Positions 25,441-36,638 are shown, numbered from the stretch's first letter. The stretch is 64,000 nt of DNA from Boswellia sacra (GCA_013180625.2 SNVD02012289.1:434001-498000); one strand, 5' to 3'. Numbers and translations are program-made. Notes: generated by a model not told the origin, from the sequence alone.

Positions 25441-26097
25441 ATGGGAACTGAAGCCATTGCCTTAAGGTTTGAAGCATGCATATCTTGGAGAAGAACAGAC
25501 TCAAACGCATTATCGGTAATATCTTTCATTTTCTCCTCTTCAATGGATGTCGATATCTTTCTGTCAAACCTTCGTAAATATTTCCCTTCACTTCCTCAAA
25601 ATGTTGTGTTCAAAATTTATAAAGCACAGATGACTAGACTCTGGATGTTGATGCTCTTAAAAATATCTGCGGATATCCGATGGCTTATCGAAGCCAAGGT
25701 AAGATTGTTCGGTGAGCCTGATATTAATCTCAGTAAATACATGCCTTGTCCAGGGAAAAGCTACTACGCCAAGAGGCGAAGAGCAAAGAGGTTACAAGAA
25801 TGTTATAAATGTGCTAGATGGATTTGTAACCAGAGTTGTCGGTCATTAGGTTTTGTGTCCAGGAATAGAGAAAATAAACTTTCGTTCATTAAGAATGATT
25901 TGAATAATGAGTCTCTGGATAATATTTTATTAACTCTTGAATCACATTCTTATAGACTTGTTCATCATGAATTGCTTAATCTATGGACACAATTTCATGA
26001 TGAACTACAGTGTTATAGTCTAGGAAATCTAACTAAAAAAGACCATGTTTGCCAGTTTATAAGAAAACTAGATGGGAAGCAAATCCCCGACTCATAG
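25441..26097 (+). CDS. unrecognised ORF conserved in both arms, left copy
   Basis: An open frame of 218 codons. From about residue 35 it reads like a real folded protein: NLRKYFPSLPQNVVFKIYKA, SADIRWLIEAKVRLFGEP, SYYAKRRRAKRLQECYKCAR, NLTKKDHVCQFIRKLDGK. It has a basic segment (AKRRRAKR) followed by spaced Cys residues. I do not recognise the family. The mirror-image arm keeps the same reading frame for at least 141 codons with mostly conservative changes, so it was probably coding before the arms were duplicated. It may be a captured host gene piece. The first 30 codons overlap, in another frame, a Ty3/gypsy-like stretch and may not belong to it. Confidence 0.4.
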   Translation: MGTEAIALRFEACISWRRTDSNALSVISFIFSSSMDVDIFLSNLRKYFPSLPQNVVFKIYKAQMTRLWMLMLLKISADIRWLIEAKVRLFGEPDINLSKYMPCPGKSYYAKRRRAKRLQECYKCARWICNQSCRSLGFVSRNRENKLSFIKNDLNNESLDNILLTLESHSYRLVHHELLNLWTQFHDELQCYSLGNLTKKDHVCQFIRKLDGKQIPDS

Positions 26098-26624
26098 AAG
26101 GCGTTTCAGCCTTTACTAGACTTAAAACCAAAGGAAGATGTAAGCCACAATCACAACTACTTGTATATTTGAATGTGTGTTATTATTGTTGAAATTTATT
26201 TTTCTTGTTTTGTTTGATTTGATTATTGATGCTGTCTTTGTGTTGTTGTTGTTTGTTGATTTTGATTGTCTTAATTTTAAGTTATCTTTTTGACTAACCA
26301 CACGACTACACATGACATAAGCACACGTGGAAGACAAGTATGGAGGTTTTGTCAACCCCCACCGAAAGCATATCCCAATTTTTCAAATCTTGGGGCGATA
26401 AATATGCATCGAGTAACCCCCATTGAAAGCATATCCCAATTTTTTAAATCTTGGGGCAATAAATATGCGTCGAGCAACCCCCACCGAAATTATGTCCCTA
26501 TGTGTCAAATCTGAGAGTATTACGTGTGTATCTGTCCATTCTCCATATTTTCAAATGTCATTCTTATAACCTCTTTTGACCTTGAAAAACACAACATCTA
26601 ATGTGCATTATTGTCTTGCACAAT

Positions 26625-27197
26625 GTTAGGGCACATGCAGAAATAGAGAAAATACCAATTCGACGATTCCGAAATATATGCTTATTTTGTGGATCTCAAT
26701 TTGATAAAGATGGAGAGTTTACAACAGCAGCTCTTGATATAAGCACGGTATTAGCTGAGAGGCGTATTCATTTGGTTTATGGAGGGAGTAGCCTTAGGTT
26801 AATAGGGTGTGTGTCAACAGCTGTAACCTTAGAAGGGAGCAAAGTTCTCGGCATTATCCCTAAACCATTAGCTGTACAACATATCATAGGCAACAAAATG
26901 GGGGAAGAGTTATAGGTCTCAAGCAAGCATGAGCATATTGCACATATGCTTTCTAACTCTAATGCATTTATAGCTTTACGCGGTGGTTATGGTACATTAG
27001 AGGAAATATTTCAAATCACCTCTTGGGCACAGCTAAACATCCACCGAAAACTCATTGGTTTATTAAATGTCAATAATTTTTTTGATGGTTTGTTGTCTTT
27101 TCTTGATCAAGTTGAAGAACAAAACTTCATCTCACAGTCGGTAAGACAAATCCTGGTTATAACTTCAACTACAGAGAAGTTGATTGGCAAACTATAA
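26625..27197 (+). pseudogene. LOG-like: captured LOG-family gene (cytokinin riboside 5'-monophosphate phosphoribohydrolase), left copy
   Basis: Reads as a LOG protein without introns: IRRFRNICLFCGSQFDKDGE, RRIHLVYGGSSLRLIG, GIIPKPLAVQHIIGNKMGEE, then a TAG at 26913-26915, then in the same frame SNAFIALRGGYGTLEEI, SWAQLNIHRKLIGLLNV, QSVRQILVITSTTEKLIGKL. LOG enzymes release active cytokinin bases from their nucleotides; the signature is PGGxGTxxE. Here the Pro is Arg (LRGGYGTLEE), and the YGGGSxGLMG loop is YGGSSLRLIG. Plant LOG genes normally have several introns, so this copy looks retro-processed or spliced before capture. The stop and the signature change make activity unlikely. Confidence 0.8.
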
Positions 27198-28580
27198 AAA
27201 TTCGTCCATTCACCTGATCCAACAACAGTTCGGATAGATTGATTTGCGAAAGGCAGTAAAAGGCGTAACCTGGATTTGACGCTCCGCCTGTAATCTTTAT
27301 CTGCTGGTTGCTTCACTTTTATTTGCTTTCTTTTTATTGTGTTTATTTGAGATTTTTGAGGTTATGTCTTTTGAGACTTTTTTTCAGGTTATTTCTTTTA
27401 GCTTTCGCTCCAGGTAATATTTTCTAATCTTGCCTTTTTGAGTGGTGGCTTAAAAAGTTCAAGTTCTCTTGAAACGCATTCTGGATATCTTCAATCCATA
27501 ATGGCTGAATAAGGAGGCTAACTTCTAAACTTTTTAGACCCATTCTAACTTGAGAATGGTAGGATATGAGGTTTCTTTAACCTGAATAAATTTGTAATTT
27601 GTTTATTTACTATTGTTTGAAGTGTCTTATTTCTTGTTTTGTTTATTCATAATAAAGGTATATAGGCTGAAAACTTTAAGTCTGCGGGCTACTAGTCCTA
27701 AGGATTGTTGAAATATACAATCTTGATTCAGGTCTAATGCCGCCACGTACCTCTTTTCTTGCATTTTATAGGCAATGATTGAATTGAGAATAACTCTTGA
27801 AAAATGATAAATGATGGGCAATAAAAGTGAGTTCCACTGTGTTTGTAAAAAATAAAAAATAAAAAAAAGAGAAAAAAGAGAAAAAAATATGTACTTATCT
27901 TCCATGTGCTTAAACATTGAGGATAATGTGTTGTTTAAGTGTGGGGAAGGGGTAGTAAAAAAAATGAAAAAAAAACAAAAAAAAAAAGAGAAAGAGGAGA
28001 AGAAGAGATCTATACCCTTGAGTGTTCTTAAAAAAAAAATGAAACAACAAAGTGTGGGGACGTAGTTTCTTTTGTTTTATAAAAAAAATAAAAAGAGAGA
28101 TCGACTATTCTAAATAAGCTTGGGGGAGTCACCTGGTGAATTAAAATGAATTTATGCTATGGGGTTGAGCTCTATATAGTCTTGAATGATTTATGTGTTT
28201 GTGGGTAATTTGAGCCAAATTATTATCCTTTATCATACCTTCACCTAAGCCAAACGTTACAAGCTTAATAAAGTCATACTTGATCCTTAGTATTGTGTTT
28301 GTCTACATTAGTGGAGAGTGACTTGAAAAGCAAGCCTATGGAGTTCATTTATGCGCACATCTTCACTATTAAATATGATTTATTATTATGCATAAACTTA
28401 TCCGGGTTACAAGTGATTAGATAAGAATGGCTTTCCACACACACACACTGGAGGAATTAAAGTGGAGCGAAACTAATCTTTGAGATGAAATTCTTATGAA
28501 AGTTTATAATACTTATTCATTGCAATATTCTTATTTTTATGAATTGTAGTCATTCCAAGAAAGTGGTCCACAAATTATAT
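26990..28580. other. single-copy centre of the CACTA element
   Basis: Holds the end of the left LOG fragment and then non-coding DNA with several oligo-A tracts (27845-28100). The stretch TTTAAGTGTGGGGAAGGGG near 27935, with GTGTGGGG and TTGGGGGAG nearby, resembles the region before the 3' LTR of Ty3/gypsy elements. At 28518-28555 there is a third copy of a short arm segment (TTCTTATTTTTATGAATTGT). Confidence 0.45.
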
Positions 28581-28589
28581 GACCGAGCA

Positions 28590-28923
28590 AAGCTATAAAT
28601 GCATCAGAGTTAGAAAGCACATGTGCAATACGCTCATGTATGCTTAAGACTTGTAACTCTTCCCCCATTGTGTTACCTATGATATGTCGTACAACTAATG
28701 ATTTAGGGATGATGTTGAGAACTTAGCTCCCTCCTAAGGTTGCAGCTGTTGACACATACCCTATTAACCCAAAGCTACCCCCTCCATAAACCAAATGAAT
28801 ACGTCTCTCAGCTAATACCCTGCCAAGATCAAGAGCTGTTGTTGTAAACTCTCCATCTTTACCAAATTGAGATCCACAAAATACGCATATATTTCGGAAT
28901 CGTCGAATTTGTGTTTTCTCCAT
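28590..28923 (-). pseudogene. LOG-like: captured LOG-family gene fragment, right copy
   Basis: Mirror copy of the LOG fragment: IRRFRNICVFCGSQFGKDGE and RRIHLVYGGGSFGLIG are better preserved than on the left. A TAA interrupts it at about 28723, after TAATLGGS. The frame then continues as MGEELQVLSIHERIAHVLSN and SDAFIAL to about 28590, where similarity ends just before the GGYGTLEE motif. The C-terminal half exists only in the left copy. Confidence 0.75.
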
Positions 28924-29510
28924 TTCTACATGTGCCCTAACCTTATGTAAGACAATGATGCACGTTAGATGTTGTGTTTTTCAAGGACAAAAGAGGTTAT
29001 AATAATGACATTTGAAAATATGGAGAATGGACAGATACACACGTAGCACTCTCAAATTTAACACATGGGGACATAATTTCAGCGGGTGTTGCTCGATGCA
29101 TATTTATTGCCCCAAGATTTGAAAAATTGGGATATGCTTTCAGTGAGGGTTGCTCGATGCATATTTATCGTCCCAAGATTTGAAAAATTGGGATATGCTT
29201 TCGGTAGGGGTTGACAAAACCTCCATACTTATCTCCCACGTGTGCTTATGTTATGGGTAGTCGTGTGGTTGGTTAAAAAGATAACTTGAAATTAAAACAA
29301 ACAAAATCAACAAACAATAACAATACAAAGACAGCAGTAATAATCAAATCAAACAAAACAAGAAAAATAAATTTCAACAATAATAACACATATTCAAATG
29401 TACAAGTAGTTGTGATTGGGGCTCACATCTTCCTCTGGTTTTACGTACAGTAAAGGCTGAAACGCCTTCTATGAGTCAGGAATTTGCTTCCCATCTAGTT
29501 TTCTTATAAA

Positions 29511-29936
29511 CTAGCAAACATGGTTTTTTTTAGTTAGATTTTCTAAACTATAACGCTGCAGTTCATCATGAAATTGTGTCCATAGATTAAGCAATTCACG
29601 ATGAACAAGTCCACAAGAATGTAATTCAATAGTTAATAAAATATTATCTAGAGACTCATTATTCAGACCATTGTTAATGAACAAAAGTTTATCTTCTCTA
29701 TTCCTTGACACAAAACCTAATGACCGACAACTCTGGTTATAAATCCATCTAGCACATTTATAAAATACTTGTAACCTCTTTGCTCTTCGCCTCTTGGCGT
29801 AATAGCTCTTCCCTAGACCAGGCACGTATTTAGTGAGATTAATTTCAGGCTCACCAGACAATCTTACATTGGCTTCGATAAGCCATCGGATATCCGCAGA
29901 CATTTTTAAGAGCATCAACATACAAGGTCTAGTCAT
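29511..29936 (-). pseudogene. unrecognised ORF conserved in both arms, right copy
   Basis: The counterpart of the ORF at 25441-26097, on the opposite strand: SADIRWLIEANVRLSGEPEI, SYYAKRRRAKRLQVFYKCAR, NLTKKNHVC then a stop. Upstream, similarity continues without a start codon (NLRKYFPSLPQNAVFKIYK, to about 30030). It is shorter at the C-terminus than the left copy, because the codons after HVC are changed. Confidence 0.45.
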
Positions 29937-30059
29937 CCGTACTTTATAAATTTTGAATACAGCATTTTGAGGAAGTGAAGGAAAATATTTACGAAGGTTT
30001 GACAGAAAGATATCGACATCAATTGAAGAGAAGAAAAGGAATGATATTACCGATAATAC

Positions 30060-30150
30060 GTTTGAGTCTGTTCTTCTCCAAGATATGCACGTTTCAAACC
30101 TTCAGGCAATGACTTCAGTTCCCATTTAAATGTTTCCTCGAGCTGTTCCC
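30060..30150 (-). pseudogene. Ty3/gypsy polyprotein-like fragment in the right arm
   Basis: The minus strand reads EQLEETFKWELKSLPEGLKR then AYLGEEQTQTYYR. This resembles the short conserved stretch ahead of the reverse transcriptase of plant Ty3/gypsy elements (ELKPLPxxLKYAYLG pattern). The same bases in the left arm (about 25425-25510) have a stop. Only this piece is visible. Confidence 0.45.
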
Positions 30151-30367
30151 AATGGCTTCAAACCAATGACTACAATTCATAAAAATAAGAATATTTTATA
30201 AATTAGCACTCTCTTCACTGAAGGTCCGTAAAAGTTGTTGTTACATTGTTTGCATGGGCACACTATAATGTCCAAGTTTCCCGAATTTTCACGAGCCATG
30301 TTAACAAAATTTAGTGCCACATTCCTATACTCCTTCGAACATCAACAAGTAATATGACATAATACCT

Positions 30368-31653
30368 GAGTAGTTTATTTTCTTCCACTTATCACTTAAC
30401 ACTTAAAGTGTTTAGATTTAAATCTTAAAATTTTTGTTTGTTTTTCCATTTAGCACTTATTTTAAGTGATAAATCACTTAATTAAAAAAGTGAAAATTTA
30501 TCACATTTTCTAATCACTATTGTCTAAATGAAGTGTTAAAAATTTTAATCCATACATATTAAAATAATATAAATTTTATCAAATTTTTTAATCATTATTG
30601 TCTAAACGAGATGTTAAAAATTTTATTCCATAAATATCCATGTATATTAAAATAATATAAATTTTATCAAATTTTTATTTATGAATATTATTTTAATTTA
30701 TTAAAAGGTACAATTTTGGTATATTTGTGATTGTTTTAGTATTTATTATCAAATTGTTATATTATTTATTACTATATTTATAATTACAATATTAAAATAT
30801 GATAAATATTTTTTATAAATGGCAAAATTTCATTTATTTCTATTAATATTTCAAATTAATTAGTTAATAATATGTTGAATAATAACTATTGAAAAATTTG
30901 ATATCATTATAAATAGCGAATTTTAAAATAGATAAACATTTGATAGAATTTTATTACATATTATAGAGACAATTTTATTGAAACTTTAAAAGTTATTTAT
31001 TAAATTGCTAAGGACATTTTATTTTATTCAATAGTGTAAAGTTAAAGTAAAAAATTAATATTTAATATTATCAGTTAAAAGATCATATTAGTTTTTTTTT
31101 TTTTAAGTTTATGAAATGGAAAACACTTTAATTAATAGAGTTATTCTTTTATGATTCAAAATATGGTCCTCAAAATATAATGGATAAAATACTACTCTTA
31201 CAATTTTTTTTACACAAATTGATATGGCTTAAACTTGATCTAATTGGAGGAATGAATTTTAAAAATTGATAATATTAATGATATAGTAGCTATACAATAA
31301 TATCATATGAATTTATGTAATATAATATTAACTATTTAAATGAAAAAAATTATTTAATTTTAGTTAATAATTATTTTTTAAAGGTTGTAAGAAATATAAT
31401 ATTAATTATTTAAATGAAAAATAATTTTGATTTAATTTTATTAAATTTTTAAAGGATTGTATAAATATAAATATAAATATTTTACATTTTAACAAGGGTC
31501 AAAAAAACTCACATTAAAGATAAAATATTCTCTTATCACTTTTTTTAAGTGGTATCTAAAAAAACAAACAAACATCATATTAAGTGGTGTAAATTAAGTT
31601 CTAAAAAGTGTTTAGATCTAAAAAATGTTATGTGATTGAAACAAACACCATCT
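30368..31653. mobile_element. 1.28 kb insert in the right arm only
   Basis: The arm alignment is interrupted here: GACATAATACCT is followed by foreign DNA and resumes at AATTTAACATTTTTTAATAA. The insert's two edges are loosely inverted copies (ACTTATCACTTAACACTT with GTGTTTAGATTT on the left, GTGTTTAGATCTAAAAAATG with GTGATTGAAACAAACACC on the right). This suggests a non-autonomous DNA transposon, perhaps of the hAT type. The interior is AT-rich without genes. Confidence 0.6.
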
Positions 31654-33457
31654 TAATTTAACATTTTTTAATAAATTAACTAAATCTAATGAATTGTTTA
31701 AAAGAGGAAAAGACATTGATTGGTGCATCTATTGTTTATCCATCTCCAACACCTAATTTATCAAAACTTAGTTATATATACAATTATATTATTTGCTTCA
31801 TCTATATACACTTATAAGCAATTGCTAATAAAATTAAATAGTGCAAGCATCTAGGTGTACTATTATATGAAGTTATATTCTATTAAATTTGTAAAACATA
31901 AAACTTACAAAGAGAGTATAAATTAAAAAATAAAGAAGAAACAAGGTTCAAATGTGAATTATTTTGATGATTTAAAGACTTAGTTGAATTAAATAAATTT
32001 AGACATAATTACTCAAATAAGAATTAAATAAATTTGTGAATTCTTTTGATGCTGACCACATCCTTCAACAAATAATTAAATTTTTCTTTGTCCTAATAGT
32101 AGTGCATCTCATAATAACCAATTTCTAAACAACATTAAAACTAACTTATAACAATTTGTGTATTTTTATTCAAGAAAACTTTGATAGGTACATCTAAAAT
32201 TAAAAACAAATAGGTACAACTTAGATTTTTCAAAATGACAAAGTGGACAAAGAGTAGTACAAATATAAGCATAATAAAAAAAAAACTTACTAGCCAAATT
32301 CTTAACGGAGCCCTAATACTTTGCCGTTAACTTGCATTTCCCTTCTTGTTCTGTCAATCACTTCATTAATCTTCTCTCCATCAATTCAAACCTTTAAGAA
32401 ACAATTAATAGAATAAAAGTAAGTTCATATACCTTGCACCACCAATGGTAAAATAACAAGCAAAAAAAAAAAATGGACAAGTCAAATAATAACAACTTTT
32501 AGCATTAATAATGATGATTTGTTTTGAATTCTTTCCTTTTCAAAACAAATAATGATTTGTTTTGAAGAGCTTATCCAAAGCAAAAAGAGGGCAGAGAGAG
32601 ATAAAGTTGAAAACTAGTCTAGCAAATAATTAATTTATAATATTACCTATGGAACTAGTTTTGGTTATTTCCTTGACAAAGTCAAAAAGCATTTGCACAC
32701 TAGGCCCTAGCAAAGCGTGAAGGTAGGCACTGGATGCCCAAATGCAAAAATGAAAAGGAAGAAACATAAGCATTAAAAAAATGGTAGAAAACAACGCCCT
32801 TTTTGTAGGGTTAAAACAAAAGCTACAAAAGCTACGTCTTTTGTAAAAGCCAAGGAAAATCTATTTACCAATCAATTAAACTTGATGAGTTATACATAAC
32901 TGAAGGAATATCAAATGCAAAAGGATAACAAGTGTTTAAATAAAATGAAAGGAAGAAGCATAATGTGTAGCTTTACATCTTTTGATAGTTGAGAACCGCT
33001 AATAATTGATGTTTGCGTAATTGATGTTCTACTGAGCTTCTACCAAATTGCCTTCCTCATTTTGCTTTAGTTATTATTACCAATATAATCAAGCAGTTTC
33101 GAATCAAAACTTGTAAGTGTTTCAATTGTCTTAGAACATGGATTTCAATAAGTTACGCGGAGGGCAATTGAATCATTGTTGTTTGAGTCATTTTATCAAA
33201 CATTTTAAGTGCCAAAGGTTTGACCGTAAATCCAAATTGCACAACAACTCATTCGAAAGCGATAAACGACTTCATTTAATCTAGAAAATTAACTCACAAT
33301 CTATCTTTCTAAACTGAATATTAAAAAAAAAATCACTTTAAAATTAGAGAACTTACAGTGGTATAGAGGTTTTGTCTTAAAAAATGCTTATTGGTAGTTC
33401 TAAAAATGCAACTCTTTATACTAACGCTTCAGAGTTGTGAACATGGCTGGGTTTTGA

Positions 33458-33459
<2 letters not shown>

Positions 33460-33507
<48 letters not shown>
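33460..33507. repeat. TA microsatellite
   Basis: An almost perfect (TA)n run of about 45 bases. The matching place in the left arm (23222-23240) has only about 18 bases. Confidence 0.95.
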
Positions 33508-34075
33508 TATATATCATTTGCGTCGGTGGTAAAACAAGAAATTGGGGATATGATGAGATGACCCATGTCAATGCCAACAAATGGGGGATTACAAGAACAA
33601 TTAAAGGAAGAGAGAGATAGTGAATAGAAAGGTAAAATAGAAGCAAAGTTGCAGTAAAGTCAGTTAGTGAGGTAATGAAGTGAATCGGTAGGGTTTGTTT
33701 TCGTGAACGATTGATGAAAAAGGTAAAAGGAACGTGAAAGATAGGGAGAAGGAAACTTAAATTTTTTAGTTTTTAATATTATATCTTAATAAATTTAAAC
33801 TTAAATTTATCTCTTAGTTAACAAAAAATCAATTTCATGTTATTAATTTTAAAGTTTTGTATATTATTATTTTTTGTGAATTAATATATAAATTAAATAA
33901 TAATTTAATTTACTCATGAGTTGAGGTTTTTGCATTGTGCAGGCCATGTGCAGGTTGCCAAAACTAGGCTTTCGCAATGTTCATTTGTTGCACGTTGCCA
34001 AAAGATAGATTTCACAACGTACACATTATGCACGTTGCGAATTGTCTGTTGTCGTAGGCCCTTTTTCTTCTAATG

Positions 34076-35726
34076 CGCATCTACTAATGAGATCGTACAA
34101 GCAAATCATGCAGCATGACAACTGCAAAAACGGCATCCGACACGTGGCCATGCTGTTCCGTTACAACGTAATGTGTCTGATCCTGGACAAGTCCAACGAG
34201 GTCGTGGAATGGGACGATCACGGCGTGCAGTGTCTGGGAAAGCTATCTTATTGTTCAGAAGTGAGAAACGTGAAGCTGCAGCAAGACATAATCGTCGTCG
34301 TTTTGACGCAGAGAATTTATGTGTACAGCTTGATGAAGTTGAGGATTTTGCATAAGATAAGTGAACGTTAAGGGACTGTGCGAGGTGTCCCATAGTAAGG
34401 GTTCGATGATGCCAGTGTATCCGATGATGCTAGTGTGCCCAGGGTTGCGTAAGGGACAAGTTAGGGTTGAGGATTATGTGGCCAAGAAAACCAAGTTTAT
34501 AATGGCACAAAATTCCAGGATTACATGCTTGGCATTGACTCTCGATAGGCGTTTCATGGCGACTGCAAGTAAACAAGGCAATTTGATTAGGGTTTTTAAT
34601 ACCGAGGAATGCTTACTTTTGCAAGAGGTATACTACTAATATTTCCCTTTTAATAAGTTAGTACACCTTGAAATTGATGCAAAAGCATCGCTTGAGCTAA
34701 GTGGACCTATGCCGTAAGGGATTCTCAAAGTAAGGTCCAAATAAATAGTATCTGAAGTGAATTCCCAGACTTAGTTCTCATAGAATATAGTATGGCTTTT
34801 GGTATTATATCATTGCATGTCTAACAATTTGTTTAAGGAATAAGAATATTAGGGTTCAAAACATTCCTCGAAGTTGTTATTTTATTTTGTTTAGGTAGTA
34901 ACAATCTAATAAGTTTGCGTAGATGGATATCTATGGGTGTAGTGATAGTAATGATTTGCAATGTAGGTGAGGAGGGGTGCAGAAAGAGCGAATATATACA
35001 GCTTGGCATTTTGTTCAAGTGGGCAGTGGCTAGCTGCTTCAAGTGACAAGGGAACTATTCACATTTTTAGCCTCAAGCTTGATTCAGGGAATGATAGACA
35101 AGAGAAATGTGTCACCGAACCTAATGTGTATAGTAATTCTAATGCTCCAGTATCAAACATTTCATGTCTTTCCATTTTCAAAGGTAAATTAAATGCCCTA
35201 AACTAAAGGGGCTATATGTATGTTTAGGGCGAAAAATTGGTACGAATGCTATCAGTTCAACTTCAAGGGCTTATTATGCAGCTAGCTAAAATGAATCTAT
35301 GTGCACGGCTCTCCTTGCAGGTGTATTGCCAAAGTATTTCAGCTCAGAGTGGTCAGTGGCTCAGTTTCGGTTGAAGGAGGATGTGCAATATCTTGCGGGA
35401 TTTGGCAAGCAGAAGAACACGATTATGATTATTGGGATGGATGGAAGGTAATTTAAAATCACTAAAGCTCGCTTAAATTTCCTGCATTATTTGTTATTAA
35501 ATAGCATGTATTACTCATTTTACATCCTAGAAGATGATGTCTTATAAGTTTACCTCCTGACTTATCAGTTTTCTCGTTCACATTTATCTCTTTCGGAAGC
35601 ACCGTGCTCACATTATGCTTTTTGTGACGCAGCTACCATAAATGTGCGTTCGACTCGGTAAATGGACAGATGACGCAACTAGAATATCGTAATTTCTTAA
35701 AGCCAGTAGAACCTTCACTGATATGA
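34076..35726 (+). pseudogene. ATG18-like: ATG18-like WD40 protein, 5'-truncated
   Basis: Exon pieces: 34076-34627, 34967-35183, 35321-35447, 35633-35726, joined by GT-AG introns. The sequence is clearly a [136 protein letters not shown] then TGA. ATG18 proteins bind phosphatidylinositol 3-phosphate and act in autophagosome formation. The first roughly 100 residues are missing: homology starts at the very edge of the CACTA element. A frameshift near 34365 separates KLRILHKIS from [12 protein letters not shown]. Small in-frame insertions (MMPVYPMM) are also visible. All remaining splice sites look intact, so the loss is fairly recent. Confidence 0.82.
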
Positions 35727-36638
35727 AGATATTCCTCTGTAAAAATATACGAATGTTATTATTTGAACCCCTTCAAAACTTTTTTTAAACCCTTATTAAA
35801 TATAATTTATTATAAATAATTTAAATTTTTACTCTTTTTTCTTTTATTCCAAAAATGCTCATTTCCTAATCCTTTTAGAGTTGATTTCATTAAGATATAA
35901 AATATCCAGTTGAACAATTCTAATTTTTTCTTAACAATTTTAATTTTTCAAGTCTAATATTTTTCAAATTTATGTATCTTTATTTTTTTTTCCCTTTCTA
36001 CTTAAACTAAACTTAACTTCATCCTTAATTTTTTGCAATACACGCACCTTATTTGTTTTCTTTTTTTAATATTGGAGCCAGCAATTATTTAAAGTTACTG
36101 CTGCTTAAACAGCCTCTTTCAAAATAAAAAAATAAAAAAAGTGTTAAAATACAACTACCATTTGACTCATGATCATCATCAACCGACATATCCATTAGTC
36201 CTTTAATAATCACTTTCTTAGTAGGCGACTCCATCAATAAATCATTTTCATTAGGATAAATCAAAATATGCTCAAAATCAATTACATTCTATACCGCATA
36301 TATAACATAAATGACTTCTTATAATCCATTAAATTTTTATCACAGTGATCCATTGTTTTTTTTTTATAACACACACATGAATCCTAATAAAAATATAATA
36401 TATTACAAATAATTAAAATATAAAATATTTTTAAATTAATAAAAAATCATTTATTGATAAATTAATAAATTATTTAGTTATCGAATAAATAACTTCAATA
36501 AAATAATAATTTTTTTAGTCCTAATAGTAATAATTTATTGAGACTTTACTGTATTTAAAATTTACTGAAAAATTAGTAATCTTTTACCTTTCATAAATGC
36601 GTAATGTGTATGTACAATTTGAAGATTTTCGGCATCTT
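35727..36638. other. AT-rich spacer
   Basis: Low-complexity AT-rich DNA, no gene seen. It separates the 3' ends of two convergently oriented units. Confidence 0.4.

Larger units (their letters stand above)
22673..26985 (+). repeat. left arm of the inverted repeat
   Basis: Matches the reverse complement of about 28580-34075, apart from an insert in that arm. Order from the edge: CACTA end, sub-terminal repeats, leader-like DNA with TCGTTCACGAAAACAAACCC, short TA run, a putative exon near 23960-24050, one near 24456-24555, transposase-associated remnant near 25100-25340, unknown ORF, LOG fragment. Confidence 0.85.
22673..34075. mobile_element. CACTA-type transposon, giant inverted-repeat form, 11.4 kb
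   Basis: The two ends are inverted copies with degraded CACTA termini: CTCTATAAGAAAAACGGCC on the left and, on the reverse strand, CATTAGAAGAAAAAGGGCC on the right (consensus of plant CACTA ends CACTAGAAGAAAA). Both termini are followed by the same sub-terminal array of short CAACGTGCA/TTGCACGTTG motifs. The flanking 3 bp (TAA and CGC) do not match, so the target duplication is lost or one edge has moved. The left arm (22673 to about 26985) and the right arm (about 28580-34075) are inverted copies over nearly their whole length, far beyond ordinary terminal repeats. No DDE transposase core was found; only a transposase-associated domain remnant remains. The element is non-autonomous. The centre (about 26990-28580) is single-copy. 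Confidence 0.82.
28580..34075 (-). repeat. right arm of the inverted repeat
   Basis: Inverted copy of the left arm, with many point differences, small indels, a longer TA microsatellite (33460-33505) and one extra insert at about 30368-31653. Without that insert the arm is about 4.2 kb, the same as the left arm. Confidence 0.85.

Noticed and set aside
33460..33507. Possible replication origin or matrix attachment site in the TA run
   Set aside because: A simple microsatellite; nothing else supports such a role.
22673..34075. Two independent CACTA elements in opposite orientation
   Set aside because: Only one pair of outer termini is seen and no inner CACTA ends or target duplications lie in the centre, so a single composite element is simpler. 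An assembly artefact cannot be excluded.
34106..34393. Minus-strand frame of 95 codons over the ATG18-like fragment
   Set aside because: It runs antisense to clear PROPPIN coding sequence and shows no family of its own.
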